This document shows, one piece after another, positions 9,324 through 17,784 of a stretch of DNA of 64,000 nt; within the stretch, counting starts at the first letter, position 1; each line of letters starts with the position of its first letter. Made by a program: the position numbers and the translations under genes. The stretch is from Sphingobacterium sp. R2 (GTDB taxonomy: Bacteria; Bacteroidota; Bacteroidia; Sphingobacteriales; Sphingobacteriaceae): the NCBI RefSeq assembly GCF_040760075.1, contig NZ_CP142884.1:4464001-4528000 (forward strand), in the 5' to 3' direction. The notes beneath the pieces are model-generated. The model was given only the letters and a program-made list of their open reading frames with translations, was not told the DNA's origin and ran no database searches.

Positions 9324-9680
9324 TTATTTATTTTTTAGGCGTTTTATTCTGAGAATGAGCTCGTTTGGACTAAATGGCTTAACCATAAAATCTGATGCAC
9401 CCAAGTCGAAGGCATCGACCACAACCTCCTCCTGGCCCATACTCGATAATACAATGACTGGAATCTCCTTTCCAACGCGCTTAATCGCCGAAAGAATTTC
9501 AATACCAGAAGCAAAAGGCATCATAATGTCCGTGACAACTAAATCCAAATCCAGTTCATTAATTTTCTCTATCGCTTCACGGCCATTTCTGGTCAACACA
9601 ACTTCGTGCCCTTCTTTTACCAATTTGTGCTCAACAGTACGTAGTACCAATTCGTCGTCTTCAGCTATTAAAATCAACAT
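9324..9680 (-). CDS. Single-domain (CheY-like) response regulator
   Basis: The 118 residues hold only a receiver domain: acidic pair AEDDE near the N terminus, phospho-acceptor Asp51 in TDIMMP, a conserved serine in VIVLSSMG and the lysine in FMVKPF. There is no DNA-binding or enzymatic output domain, so it must act through a partner protein. It lies 4 bases after the hybrid kinase gene and 5 bases before the HEAT-repeat gene. The kinase ends in an Hpt domain, so a phosphorelay kinase to receiver to Hpt to this protein is a natural reading. The HEAT protein or the synthase is the likely partner, by context only. Confidence 0.9.
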   Translation of the reverse strand: MLILIAEDDELVLRTVEHKLVKEGHEVVLTRNGREAIEKINELDLDLVVTDIMMPFASGIEILSAIKRVGKEIPVIVLSSMGQEEVVVDAFDLGASDFMVKPFSPNELILRIKRLKNK

Positions 9681-9684
9681 AGCG

Positions 9685-12600
9685 TTATTTATTTAAAATT
9701 TTTGTAATGAGTTCCAAACCTATATCCATTTCTTGTTCAATTGCTATAAAAGCAGTCGAAAGATCAGTTTCAATGGTGGAACTTGTTTCCAATTCTTTTG
9801 TCATCTCGGCCAATTTGACTAGCCCTGCTGTTGAAGCAGTGCCCCGCAATTTATGCAGCAGCTCCTTGACATGGACAATATCACTGGCATGAATTGCCAC
9901 CTGAAGCTGCCTCCTAGCCCCTGTTATCTCCCGTACGACCAAATCCAGAAAAAAAGCTAGAAATGCAGGATCATCACCCGCCTGTTCATCCAAACGACGC
10001 ATGTCTAAATGTTGATCGTCGTGCGCTAAATCGGACCCTTCGTCAACAATCGGATTACCAGATATAGCTTTATCTAACGCTGTGTACAAATCTTGTTGTC
10101 GAATAGGCTTGGCTAAAAAATCGGACATCCCCGCAGCTAGACAACGTTCCCTTTCACCCGAAATATTACCGGCTGTAACACCAATTATAGGTGTGTCGGC
10201 ATAACCTTCAATCTGGCGAATCTGTTTGGTAGCTTCGATACCATCGATCTCAGGCATCTGAACATCCATTAAAATAAAATCAAATGTTTTTTTCATACAG
10301 GCCGCAATGGCTTGAGCGCCGTCAGACACTTCAGTCAGTCGTGCACCCGGCATAATACTGGCCATAATGCGCAAATTGAGCGCCATATTGACTGCATTAT
10401 CGTCCGCCAATAGCACCTGAATTTCCTTATCAAAGAAATCTGACGACACAGGTAAATTTTCATTAGCTTTTGCTTGGACGGCTTCCTGCCTATTTTGCTG
10501 GATCGCTCGGCGAAGTGTTGAATACAATTCTTCCGATTTAATAGGTTTAAGCAAGCAGAAAGAATGCTCTTCCTGTCGAAATGCCGAAATCACCTCATGC
10601 TCTTCCGATGAGGTATGCAAGACGATCAATGGAATACCTTCCTCTTGCTTGAGAAAGAGTTCTTTGATCTTAACGATCGTTTCGAGGCCCGATAATATCG
10701 GCATATGATAATCCATTAAAATAACATCAAACCTTTCACCTTTCATCAATAACTGTAAAGCTTCCATACCATTAGCTGCAAGTACAGATTCGATGTTCTT
10801 ATACGACAGCATATGTTGAAGAATAATCCGATTATTAGCGTTATCGTCAACAACAAGAACCCGATTTAATGGCAGTGCTGTATCTATAACTTCCTGTTCT
10901 TCAAATGGAACCTCAATATCAAAGAAAAATGTGGATCCGACGCCCATTTTGCTCACTAAATGCAGTTTGCTTCCCATATATTTCAACAGGTTATTAGAGA
11001 TCGTCAAACCAAGTCCGGTACCACCATAACGTTTACTTACGGAACTATCTTCTTGGGTGAAAGCATCGAATATACGCTGCTGCTTCTCGGGCGGAATTCC
11101 AATACCGGTATCCCTAACTTCAAACCGTAGCGCTAATTTATCCTCGCTATTATAGCGCTTACTGATCTTAAATTCGATCTCGCCTTTTTCTGTGAACTTC
11201 ACCGCATTGCCCAGCAGATTCACCAGTACTTGCTTGATACGCGATTCATCAACCCAAACAAAAGCGGGTAGCCCCTGCTCAATATTCAGAAGCAGTTCGA
11301 CATCCTTTCGCTGGGCTTGATAGAGAACGACATTAATAACCTGATTAGCTACATCATATAGATTATATTTATCAACAAATAATTCAAGTTTTCCGGATTC
11401 AATTTTTGAAAAATCCAAAATGTCATTGATAATATTGAGCAAGCTATTCCCCGATTCATTGATATAGCCAAGATATTGCAATTGCGTATCATTTAATGGC
11501 GTTTTCAACAATAAGTCTGAAAATCCGATCACGCCATTTAAAGGTGTTCGAATTTCGTGGCTCATATTGGCTAGGAATTCGGACTTTGCCTTACTCGCTA
11601 GCACGGCTAGCTCTTTTGCTAATTTCAATTCATCATTTATTTTTACTGACTCCGTAATGTTCTGCGTAAAAATAATGATCCCACCTATACTTCCATCAGC
11701 CAGATGCCATGGCCTAACTTCCCAATTGAAATGCTGCGCTTCGGCAAATCCACCGGCCTGAATAATCTCATCCCTATTCTTATAAGATACGCCAGCTAAA
11801 GCATCGCGGTATATTTTCTTTCTATTTTCCGGAATGTTGGGAAAAAGATCAAAAAAGTTACTGTTAGGCGGCAAATTCGCCCCATCATGAAAATCTTCCA
11901 ACCATTGATTACTGACAGAAATGTAGTTAAAATCTCGGTCAAACATGGCGACAGAAGCCGGAACGTAATCTACAAAGGCCCGTAACATCGACTCTTTGCG
12001 TTCTAACTCCAGAAATAGCGATTTACTATGATCAATATCCTGAATAATTCCATACACACGTTTGCATACATCATTTTCAAATTCGGGAATACCCTTTACG
12101 CGTACCCAAATCGACTCGCCGCTTTGCTTTAGTAGACGTAATTCCGTATCATAAGGTGTCCTGGAAGCAATTGCCTCTTCAAATACTCGTCGCAATGTGC
12201 CCTGACTCTCCTGTTCATAAAATCCGATAGCATGCTCAAAATCCGGCGTAAAATCAAGTGGTACACCATGGATAAGCTTTGTAGAATCGGACCAATAGAC
12301 CTTATTGTTAGCCAAATCTACCTCCCATCCACCAACTTGAGCTACAGCATTTGTCTGTTCTAAGATCTGCTTGGTATGCAAAAGATCATTTTCAAGCCGT
12401 AGCCGGTCCGTCATATTCAACGCGGTGCTGACAACGTAAGACTTTCCATTTTCATCAGTTTCTAGCATGTTATGATAAAGCCAAGAGATATCTTCACCAT
12501 CTTTTGTTTGTAAAACCATCATTCCTGAATCCTCTCGGTTGCTTGCAATACGTTGAAGATAATCTGCGACTAAAGCAACATGATGGGCCGGGACCAAGTT

Positions 12601-13602
12601 TGTTAGATTAAGCCCTTTGACCTCCTCTTTGGAATAACCTAATAACTCTCTTCCTTTTTCATTAACTGATAAAATATTACCTTCCATATCATGCATGCTC
12701 ATCAGGCCAATGGCATTTTCAAAAAAGCTACGGAATCTACGCTCCGAATTTTCCAGTTTCAGCTTTTCTTCCCGTTCTTCTGTCACATTTCTGCCAAAAG
12801 CCAAAATATCACGGTTGACTGCATCAAATTTAAAATGCCATTCAATCTCCACCATTTGGCCGTTCTCCATTCGAATCGTACTACTGCTTTGGATACCGTA
12901 TTTTGTTTCAGCTACCCGGTTCAAGTCGGATGCTAATTTTTCTTCATTATCACCCAATAAAGTGAAAATAGATTTGCCTAAGCTGTTCGAGCGGGACAAT
13001 CCCAAAACTTTACTAAATGCAGGATTAACATCTCTAACATTGTGCATATCATCCAAAACACAAATGATATTGTTGGTCAAATGAAAAATTTCAGCGAAAT
13101 AGCCCGCCTGTTTTTTTCGATGCTTTCCTAGTAATATCTTGGTCACTGCCTTGCCTAATTCTGCCAGGGAGCTGACCTGTTTCTCTGAAAGCTGTTTAGG
13201 ATGGAAATCAATCACACAAATTGTCCCAAGCGCATCACCATCATCGTCCAAAAGCGGGACCCCCGCGTAAAAACGGATATTTCCCTCGCGAATCAGGGGA
13301 TTGGAAGAAGAGCGAACATCGTTAAAAGTGTCTTCAATGATGAGCACTTCTTTACTCATGATCGTATACTGACAGACGGTATTCTTCCTGTCCACAGTGT
13401 CCAACGCTATCCCAACGCAACTCTGAATACGTTGCGTTTCTTGTTCCATCATGGCAATTAGAGCAGCAGGACAATCTGTAATCAAACAGGCCGCCTGCGC
13501 AAAAACATCTAATTCAGGGTCTTTCCCAAGTCCCATTAACTCATAAGACTTTAGTTTCTCTATCCTTCTTAACTCATTTTCAGGAAAAACATTATTTACC
13601 AT
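9685..13602 (-). CDS. Hybrid sensor histidine kinase (GAF-PAS-HisKA-HATPase-REC-REC-Hpt)
   Basis: A 1305-residue cytoplasmic kinase with no membrane helix. Order seen: GAF-like domain (about 20-155), four PAS-like segments (about 165-650), HisKA with His682 in FLANMSHEIRTP, HATPase with VNLLGNAVKFT, DTGIGI and YGGTGLGL, a first receiver with Asp964 in LMDYHMP, a second with Asp1113 in LMDVQMP, and a C-terminal Hpt with His1250 in HKLRGTA. The complete relay set suggests phosphate is passed on to the separate receiver encoded 4 bases downstream. As first gene of the operon it likely sets polysaccharide output in response to a soluble or redox cue sensed by GAF/PAS; the ligand cannot be read from sequence. 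Confidence 0.92.
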   Translation of the reverse strand: MVNNVFPENELRRIEKLKSYELMGLGKDPELDVFAQAACLITDCPAALIAMMEQETQRIQSCVGIALDTVDRKNTVCQYTIMSKEVLIIEDTFNDVRSSSNPLIREGNIRFYAGVPLLDDDGDALGTICVIDFHPKQLSEKQVSSLAELGKAVTKILLGKHRKKQAGYFAEIFHLTNNIICVLDDMHNVRDVNPAFSKVLGLSRSNSLGKSIFTLLGDNEEKLASDLNRVAETKYGIQSSSTIRMENGQMVEIEWHFKFDAVNRDILAFGRNVTEEREEKLKLENSERRFRSFFENAIGLMSMHDMEGNILSVNEKGRELLGYSKEEVKGLNLTNLVPAHHVALVADYLQRIASNREDSGMMVLQTKDGEDISWLYHNMLETDENGKSYVVSTALNMTDRLRLENDLLHTKQILEQTNAVAQVGGWEVDLANNKVYWSDSTKLIHGVPLDFTPDFEHAIGFYEQESQGTLRRVFEEAIASRTPYDTELRLLKQSGESIWVRVKGIPEFENDVCKRVYGIIQDIDHSKSLFLELERKESMLRAFVDYVPASVAMFDRDFNYISVSNQWLEDFHDGANLPPNSNFFDLFPNIPENRKKIYRDALAGVSYKNRDEIIQAGGFAEAQHFNWEVRPWHLADGSIGGIIIFTQNITESVKINDELKLAKELAVLASKAKSEFLANMSHEIRTPLNGVIGFSDLLLKTPLNDTQLQYLGYINESGNSLLNIINDILDFSKIESGKLELFVDKYNLYDVANQVINVVLYQAQRKDVELLLNIEQGLPAFVWVDESRIKQVLVNLLGNAVKFTEKGEIEFKISKRYNSEDKLALRFEVRDTGIGIPPEKQQRIFDAFTQEDSSVSKRYGGTGLGLTISNNLLKYMGSKLHLVSKMGVGSTFFFDIEVPFEEQEVIDTALPLNRVLVVDDNANNRIILQHMLSYKNIESVLAANGMEALQLLMKGERFDVILMDYHMPILSGLETIVKIKELFLKQEEGIPLIVLHTSSEEHEVISAFRQEEHSFCLLKPIKSEELYSTLRRAIQQNRQEAVQAKANENLPVSSDFFDKEIQVLLADDNAVNMALNLRIMASIMPGARLTEVSDGAQAIAACMKKTFDFILMDVQMPEIDGIEATKQIRQIEGYADTPIIGVTAGNISGERERCLAAGMSDFLAKPIRQQDLYTALDKAISGNPIVDEGSDLAHDDQHLDMRRLDEQAGDDPAFLAFFLDLVVREITGARRQLQVAIHASDIVHVKELLHKLRGTASTAGLVKLAEMTKELETSSTIETDLSTAFIAIEQEMDIGLELITKILNK

Positions 13603-13938
13603 TTATTTCCAGTATTTAGATCAGGTTTATTATCACCGTGAAGTTAACAAAAACATTACTCAACACCGCCTAATTAATAAGGAAATTGATCAAATAATGT
13701 TTTATTAAGAACAAACTAGGCGATGAATAGTTGCCTTATCTCAAAAATTCATCGTCTATATTCCTAATAAATAAGTTATTTTCCAATTAAATTTAGAGAG
13801 ATACCGTTACTGATACACAATTGATTTTATTAATCTAGTTCAATAAAACTTTCTTTGAATTGGTGTAACTTTATCTCAGTTAAGAAAACATAACGCATTA
13901 TAAAAAATATAACTCGTTGAAAAATATAACACGTTGAT
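13603..13938. promoter_or_regulatory. Divergent promoter region with direct repeats
   Basis: This 336-base gap separates the divergent kinase operon and the dioxygenase operon. It contains an imperfect inverted repeat, GGCGATGAAT at 13719-13728 with ATTCATCGTC at 13747-13756, and three related blocks close to the dioxygenase start: ATAACGCATTA (13890), ATAACTCGTTG (13909) and ATAACACGTTG (13926). The last two share a half-palindromic AACnCGTT core and end immediately before the ATG at 13939. They could be operator sites for a regulator encoded elsewhere. I see no clear TAnnTTTG box. Confidence 0.4.
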
Positions 13939-14865
13939 ATGGAAAATAAAATATTAGGATTGCATCACATTACTGCGATAGCCGATAATGCAAAACGAAA
14001 TCTCGATTTCTACACGCAAGTACTGGGTGTCCGTCTTATAAAAAAGACCGTAAACTTTGATGATCCCGGCACCTACCACTTTTACTACGGCAATGAAATG
14101 GGAGAACCTGGGACTATCCTTACTTTTTTCCCTTGGGAAGGTATTGGAAAAGGAGCCCCAGGTGCAGGAATGGCTACCCACATCGGCTACTCCGTACCGA
14201 AAGGTAGTCTAGATTTTTGGAAAAATCGCTTAACACAATATCGCATCCAGTGGATAGAAGATGAGATTTTTGGAGAGAAATTAATATCATTTCGTGATCC
14301 CGACGGCTTACAGCTTCAGTTTATTGAAACAACTGATCCAAGACTTCCTTGGACAACCACCGATATCCAAGCAGAAAATGCCTTAAAAGGCTTCCATAAT
14401 GTAACACTCTCTTTAAGAAAGGCAGAGCCAACCTTAGATATACTGACCGATATTTTAGGCTATACGCTTAGCCAACAGATTGACAATCGTTATCGATTGA
14501 CGACGGACAGTATAGCCACAGCCTACATGGTCGACATCATCGCAGATGAAAATCTGAACTACGGCAAAAATGCAGCCGGTACAAATCATCATGTCGCATT
14601 TCGCGTGAAAGACGATAACGTTTTGATGGAGTACCGCGAAAAAATACTTTCAGCAGGATTAGATATCACGCCTAAAATAAATAGAGACTATTTTTTCTCG
14701 TTATACTTTCGTGAACCAGGAGGCGTACTTTTTGAAATCGCAACCGATAACCCCGGCTTTACTGTGGATGAACCGCTCTCGAGTTTAGGTTCTGCACTCA
14801 AATTGCCAAAGCAGTATGAAAGCCATCGATTACAAATTGAAAAAGCATTACCGAAAATAGACTAG
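13939..14865 (+). CDS. Ring-cleaving dioxygenase, VOC superfamily (MhqO/LinE-like)
   Basis: A 308-residue protein with two glyoxalase-fold repeats. Metal ligands fit GLHHITAI (His near residue 7), GTNHHVAF and FREPGGVLFEIATD (Glu), the 2-His-1-Glu set of extradiol-type enzymes. The conserved opening KKTVNFDDPGTYHFYYG and GTILTFFPW is characteristic of the MhqO/LinE group that cleaves hydroquinones. It starts an operon with a small acetyltransferase and an MhqD-like esterase; in Bacillus subtilis mhqO and mhqD belong to the quinone-responsive MhqR regulon. A role in removing quinones or hydroquinones is likely; the exact substrate is unknown. Catechol-type substrates are an alternative. Confidence 0.85.
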   Translation: MENKILGLHHITAIADNAKRNLDFYTQVLGVRLIKKTVNFDDPGTYHFYYGNEMGEPGTILTFFPWEGIGKGAPGAGMATHIGYSVPKGSLDFWKNRLTQYRIQWIEDEIFGEKLISFRDPDGLQLQFIETTDPRLPWTTTDIQAENALKGFHNVTLSLRKAEPTLDILTDILGYTLSQQIDNRYRLTTDSIATAYMVDIIADENLNYGKNAAGTNHHVAFRVKDDNVLMEYREKILSAGLDITPKINRDYFFSLYFREPGGVLFEIATDNPGFTVDEPLSSLGSALKLPKQYESHRLQIEKALPKID

Positions 14866-14905
14866 ATAAATAAATCATTTCAAATCACTTGCAAAAAAAG
14901 GAGCT

Positions 14906-15205
14906 ATGGAAAGAACTGAAATTATCCTCGACAAAAGTCAACGCGGCGAACTGCAATTATTCTCCGATAATCATAAAGCCGGCTTAATGAACATTGCGAT
15001 CATCGACGGCAATCTTGTTGTTTACCACACCGAGGTAGATGACGCCTATGAGGGCAGAGGATTTGCAAAAATACTTCTTGAAAAGCTCGTATCTTATGCC
15101 CGCGAAAATAACATGAAAATTGTTCCATTATGTCCTTATGTAAATGCACAATTTCATCGCCATCCCGAGCGCTATCAAGATATTTGGTTTAGAAGAACAA
15201 CATAA
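14906..15205 (+). CDS. Small GNAT-family N-acetyltransferase (NATD1/YjdJ-like)
   Basis: A 99-residue protein consisting of the minimal acetyl-CoA-binding fold. VVYHTEVDDAYEGRGFAKILLEKL supplies the beta4-loop-alpha3 pyrophosphate-binding segment (here EGRGFA), and VPLCPYV is the conserved strand found in the NATD1-like subgroup. A purine-rich AAGGAG lies just before the ATG, stronger than at most starts in this window. It lies 40 bases after the dioxygenase gene and 22 before the esterase gene, so it is probably co-transcribed. The substrate is unknown; a detoxifying or protein-modifying role in electrophile stress is only suggested by the neighbours. Confidence 0.85.
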   Translation: MERTEIILDKSQRGELQLFSDNHKAGLMNIAIIDGNLVVYHTEVDDAYEGRGFAKILLEKLVSYARENNMKIVPLCPYVNAQFHRHPERYQDIWFRRTT

Positions 15206-15227
15206 TTATCAAAAAAGAAAAAGCAAC

Positions 15228-15860
15228 ATGAGTCATCCACTAAACATCAAGAGAGCCGGTCACAATTTGGAACAGGCAAAAAAAGCCATCATCATGATCC
15301 ATGGCCGGGGCGGAAGTGCCGAAGATATACTTAGCCTGTCATCGTACCTTCAGGTCGATAATTTTGCACTGCTGGCACCACAAGCCGAAAACCACAGTTG
15401 GTATCCCTTTTCCTTTATGGCTCCTGTTCAACAGAACGAACCGTGGTTGAGTTCAGCACTGGACTTAATCGACCATACCGTTCAACTCGCTTTAGCGCAG
15501 GGAATCCCTGCCAAAGACATTTATTTTTTCGGGTTCTCTCAAGGAGCCTGCTTAACGCTCGAATACCTTGCACGGCATGCGCAGCATTACGGAGGGGCAG
15601 TCGCAATTATCGGCGGCGTAATAGGTGAAGAAATTAACCACCAAAATTACAGCGGAGATTTTGCACAGACTCCAATTCTCCTCGGCACTAGCGATCCTGA
15701 TTTTCACGTTCCATTAGAACGGGTCAAAACAACCGCATCCATTTTAGAAAAAATGAATGCAAACGTAAAGCTCGCTATATATTCAAACGGAGGTCATACC
15801 ATCAATCGCGAGGAGATCGATCTTGCAAATGAATTTGTGCTCAAAGATGGACAGAAATAA
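15228..15860 (+). CDS. Phospholipase/carboxylesterase-family alpha/beta hydrolase (MhqD-like)
   Basis: The start is placed at ATG 15228 (MSHPLNIK), giving 210 residues; the longer reading frame from 15144 runs through the upstream gene. The oxyanion motif IHGRGGSAED, nucleophile GFSQGA, the aspartate in GTSDPDFHVP and the histidine in NGGHTI make up a complete catalytic triad region. The nearest described family is the MhqD/YtpA-like carboxylesterase group. With the ring-cleaving dioxygenase two genes upstream, it may hydrolyse the ring-opened product or an ester formed in quinone stress. That step is inferred from the B. subtilis mhq system, not shown here. Confidence 0.85.
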   Translation: MSHPLNIKRAGHNLEQAKKAIIMIHGRGGSAEDILSLSSYLQVDNFALLAPQAENHSWYPFSFMAPVQQNEPWLSSALDLIDHTVQLALAQGIPAKDIYFFGFSQGACLTLEYLARHAQHYGGAVAIIGGVIGEEINHQNYSGDFAQTPILLGTSDPDFHVPLERVKTTASILEKMNANVKLAIYSNGGHTINREEIDLANEFVLKDGQK

Positions 15861-15861
15861 C

Positions 15862-15902
15862 GCATTGGTTGTTGATTATTATGTTAATCAACAACCCGTC
15901 GC
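15862..15902. terminator. Hairpin between convergent genes
   Basis: GGTTGTTGATTA at 15867-15878 pairs perfectly with TAATCAACAACC at 15885-15896 across a 6-base loop; an outer GCATTG/CAATGC match can extend the stem. It sits between the esterase stop and the convergent oxidoreductase stop. There is no long T-run on either strand, so it may work as a weak two-way terminator or as a 3'-end stabiliser. Confidence 0.55.
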
Positions 15903-15908
15903 AATGCA

Positions 15909-17192
15909 TTATACCTTTGGATATTTATATCCGTTATGATAAACCGATGCTAAGTACGTATTCGCCTTCTGATCCGTAAAATTCTGTTTCTCTTTATTCC
16001 AGTAGAGCTTTTGCCCTGTCCTGAATGCTATATTTCCTAGCTGAGAAAAGATGGCAATATGGGCGCCAACTTCGATTGGTGCATGAAGCAATAGCGGATT
16101 ACGCTGACGAATGGCAGCCACAAAATTTTCCATGTGCTTATCTAATCCATCGTCTAAAGAAGGTTGCATAGCGACCTCTTCCATCCTCCCCTTTTCTGGA
16201 ATCACCTCCCATCCCGAACGGTTTAAAACCAGCGTACCATTGTTACCAATAAATGCGACACCGTGGTTACGGTTATAGGGACCAAGATCAATTCCTTTGG
16301 CATGCTCCCATTGAATATTAAAACCCTCAAACTCGTAAACGGCCGTCATTGTATCAGGCGTTTGTCCAGCATCATCCGGAAAAGCAAATTTGCCTCCTGA
16401 GGCCATAATAGACTTTGGATCGGAAACATTCATGCCAAGTAAAGCATAGTCCAACATATGGACCCCCCAATCGGTCATCAAGCCACCCGCATAGTCCCAA
16501 AACCATCGAAAATTAAAATGAAATCGATTCAGATTAAATGGTCTTTTTTGCGCCGGTCCAAGCCATTCTGTATAATGAACACCCGCCGGAACAGGTTCGT
16601 CAGGTACCACGGGGATAGCACTTTTCCACCCTTGGTAGGACCAGGCCTTTACAAGTCTTATTTTGCCTAATTTTCCAGAATGAACAAAATCAATAGCGTC
16701 TTGAAAATGTTGCTGACTTCTTTGCCATTGGCCAACCTGAACGATAGCCTTATTCTTTTTCGCAGCCTCGACCATTAATTGACATTCAAGAATAGAGTTG
16801 CCAATGGGCTTCTCTACATAAACGTGCTTTCCTGCATTGACAGCATCTACCATTTGAAGGCAATGCCAATGGTCTGGCGTTGCAATGATAACGGCATCGA
16901 CAAGTGAGCTATGGAGCATCTTTTTATAATCTACAAAAGTTTCCACGTCTATATTCCTTTTCCGCAGCTCTTCCGCTCTCTTTTTAAGAATATTATCATC
17001 TACGTCACAAAGAGCTGTACACACAATTCCGTCATTCTTTAATAATGAATTCAAATCTGACCAGCCCATGCCATTTACACCAATCAGCCCAACTCGAATA
17101 GACTGATCTAATAAACTGGAACCCTGGACATTTAAGAAAAATGATGATGCAGCCAAAACAGTGGACGATTTGATAAAATCTTTTCTATTCAT
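15909..17192 (-). CDS. Gfo/Idh/MocA-family oxidoreductase
   Basis: A 427-residue NAD(P)-dependent oxidoreductase. The N terminus (MNRKDFIKSSTVLAASSFF) resembles a degenerate Tat/Sec leader, common in secreted members of this family in Bacteroidota. The Rossmann motif reads IRVGLIGVNGMG, followed by ALCDVD, IATPDHWH and the family signature KHVYVEKPIGNS. The C-terminal half has WGVHMLDYALLGM, the usual active-site histidine region. Such proteins act on sugars, inositols or glycosides, but the substrate cannot be assigned. It stands alone, with no sugar-catabolic gene next to it. Confidence 0.88.
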   Translation of the reverse strand: MNRKDFIKSSTVLAASSFFLNVQGSSLLDQSIRVGLIGVNGMGWSDLNSLLKNDGIVCTALCDVDDNILKKRAEELRKRNIDVETFVDYKKMLHSSLVDAVIIATPDHWHCLQMVDAVNAGKHVYVEKPIGNSILECQLMVEAAKKNKAIVQVGQWQRSQQHFQDAIDFVHSGKLGKIRLVKAWSYQGWKSAIPVVPDEPVPAGVHYTEWLGPAQKRPFNLNRFHFNFRWFWDYAGGLMTDWGVHMLDYALLGMNVSDPKSIMASGGKFAFPDDAGQTPDTMTAVYEFEGFNIQWEHAKGIDLGPYNRNHGVAFIGNNGTLVLNRSGWEVIPEKGRMEEVAMQPSLDDGLDKHMENFVAAIRQRNPLLLHAPIEVGAHIAIFSQLGNIAFRTGQKLYWNKEKQNFTDQKANTYLASVYHNGYKYPKV

Positions 17193-17497
17193 TAGATATT
17201 GGTTTAAAAATTGTTATTTGCGCATCGCCGAGGTTACCGATATGAATACATACGCCCCGATGAGTACCTTATTGAGAAATGCTCCCTTCTTTATTAAAAG
17301 CAAATTGCTTCGATGAAATTACAAAAATGATTTTAGGTGCCTGCAATACGCATTGTAAAATATATATAGACAAACCCAGCGAAAGTCTACATTGACGATG
17401 AGAATTAGCCAACTCAACAGCACATTTTGTAATTCATCAAAAAAAATGAAAGATTAATGGTTTTTTATACCTAACTTGCCGCACTTAATTAAAAATA
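17193..17497. promoter_or_regulatory. Leader region of the cold-shock gene
   Basis: The 305-base gap upstream of the cold-shock gene likely holds its promoter and a long 5' leader, as is usual for csp genes. A short hairpin TAGAC/GTCTA is visible around 17367-17388, in a segment that resembles one at 60649-60677 (see findings). No exact TAnnTTTG box was found; ACATTTTG at about 17424-17431 is the nearest match. No coding potential was recognised. Confidence 0.35.
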
Positions 17498-17689
17498 ATG
17501 AATACAGGTAAAATTAAATTTTTCAATGAAACTAAAGGTTTTGGTTTTATTACACCAGAGGATGGTAGTGCAGATGTTTTCGTACACGTTTCTGCGCTTA
17601 AAAACCAAGTATCTGAAGGCGACGTTGTTACTTATGATGTAGAAAGAACTCCAAAGGGGATCAGCGCTACAAATGTAAAATTGGCGTAA
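17498..17689 (+). CDS. Cold-shock domain protein
   Basis: A 63-residue single cold-shock domain. RNP1 is KGFGFI and RNP2 is VFVHVSAL; the opening TGKIKFFNETKGFGFI and the end KGISATNVKL are standard. It is expected to bind single-stranded RNA and melt structures that hinder translation. The next gene downstream is a DEAD-box helicase, and the pairing of csp and DEAD-box genes suggests a joint response to cold. A terminator follows at 17713-17750, so the two are probably separately transcribed, or joined by read-through only. Confidence 0.95.
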   Translation: MNTGKIKFFNETKGFGFITPEDGSADVFVHVSALKNQVSEGDVVTYDVERTPKGISATNVKLA

Positions 17690-17712
17690 TCCAAAAAATA
17701 CACTTTCTTGTT

Positions 17713-17750
17713 AAATGGGGTAATTCACAATGACTTATCCCATTTCTTTT
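17713..17750 (+). terminator. Intrinsic terminator of the cold-shock gene
   Basis: AAATGGGGTAA at 17713-17723 pairs with TTATCCCATTT at 17735-17745 (one G-U pair) across an 11-base loop, followed by CTTTTT. It lies 24 bases after the stop codon of the cold-shock gene. Confidence 0.75.
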
Positions 17751-17784
17751 TCCTATTCTTCCTTTAAACTTTCATTAATCTTAC

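Noticed and set aside
12695..13084. A 129-codon plus-strand frame within the hybrid kinase gene
   Set aside because: Antisense shadow of the GAF/PAS region; low-complexity serine-rich product without family resemblance.
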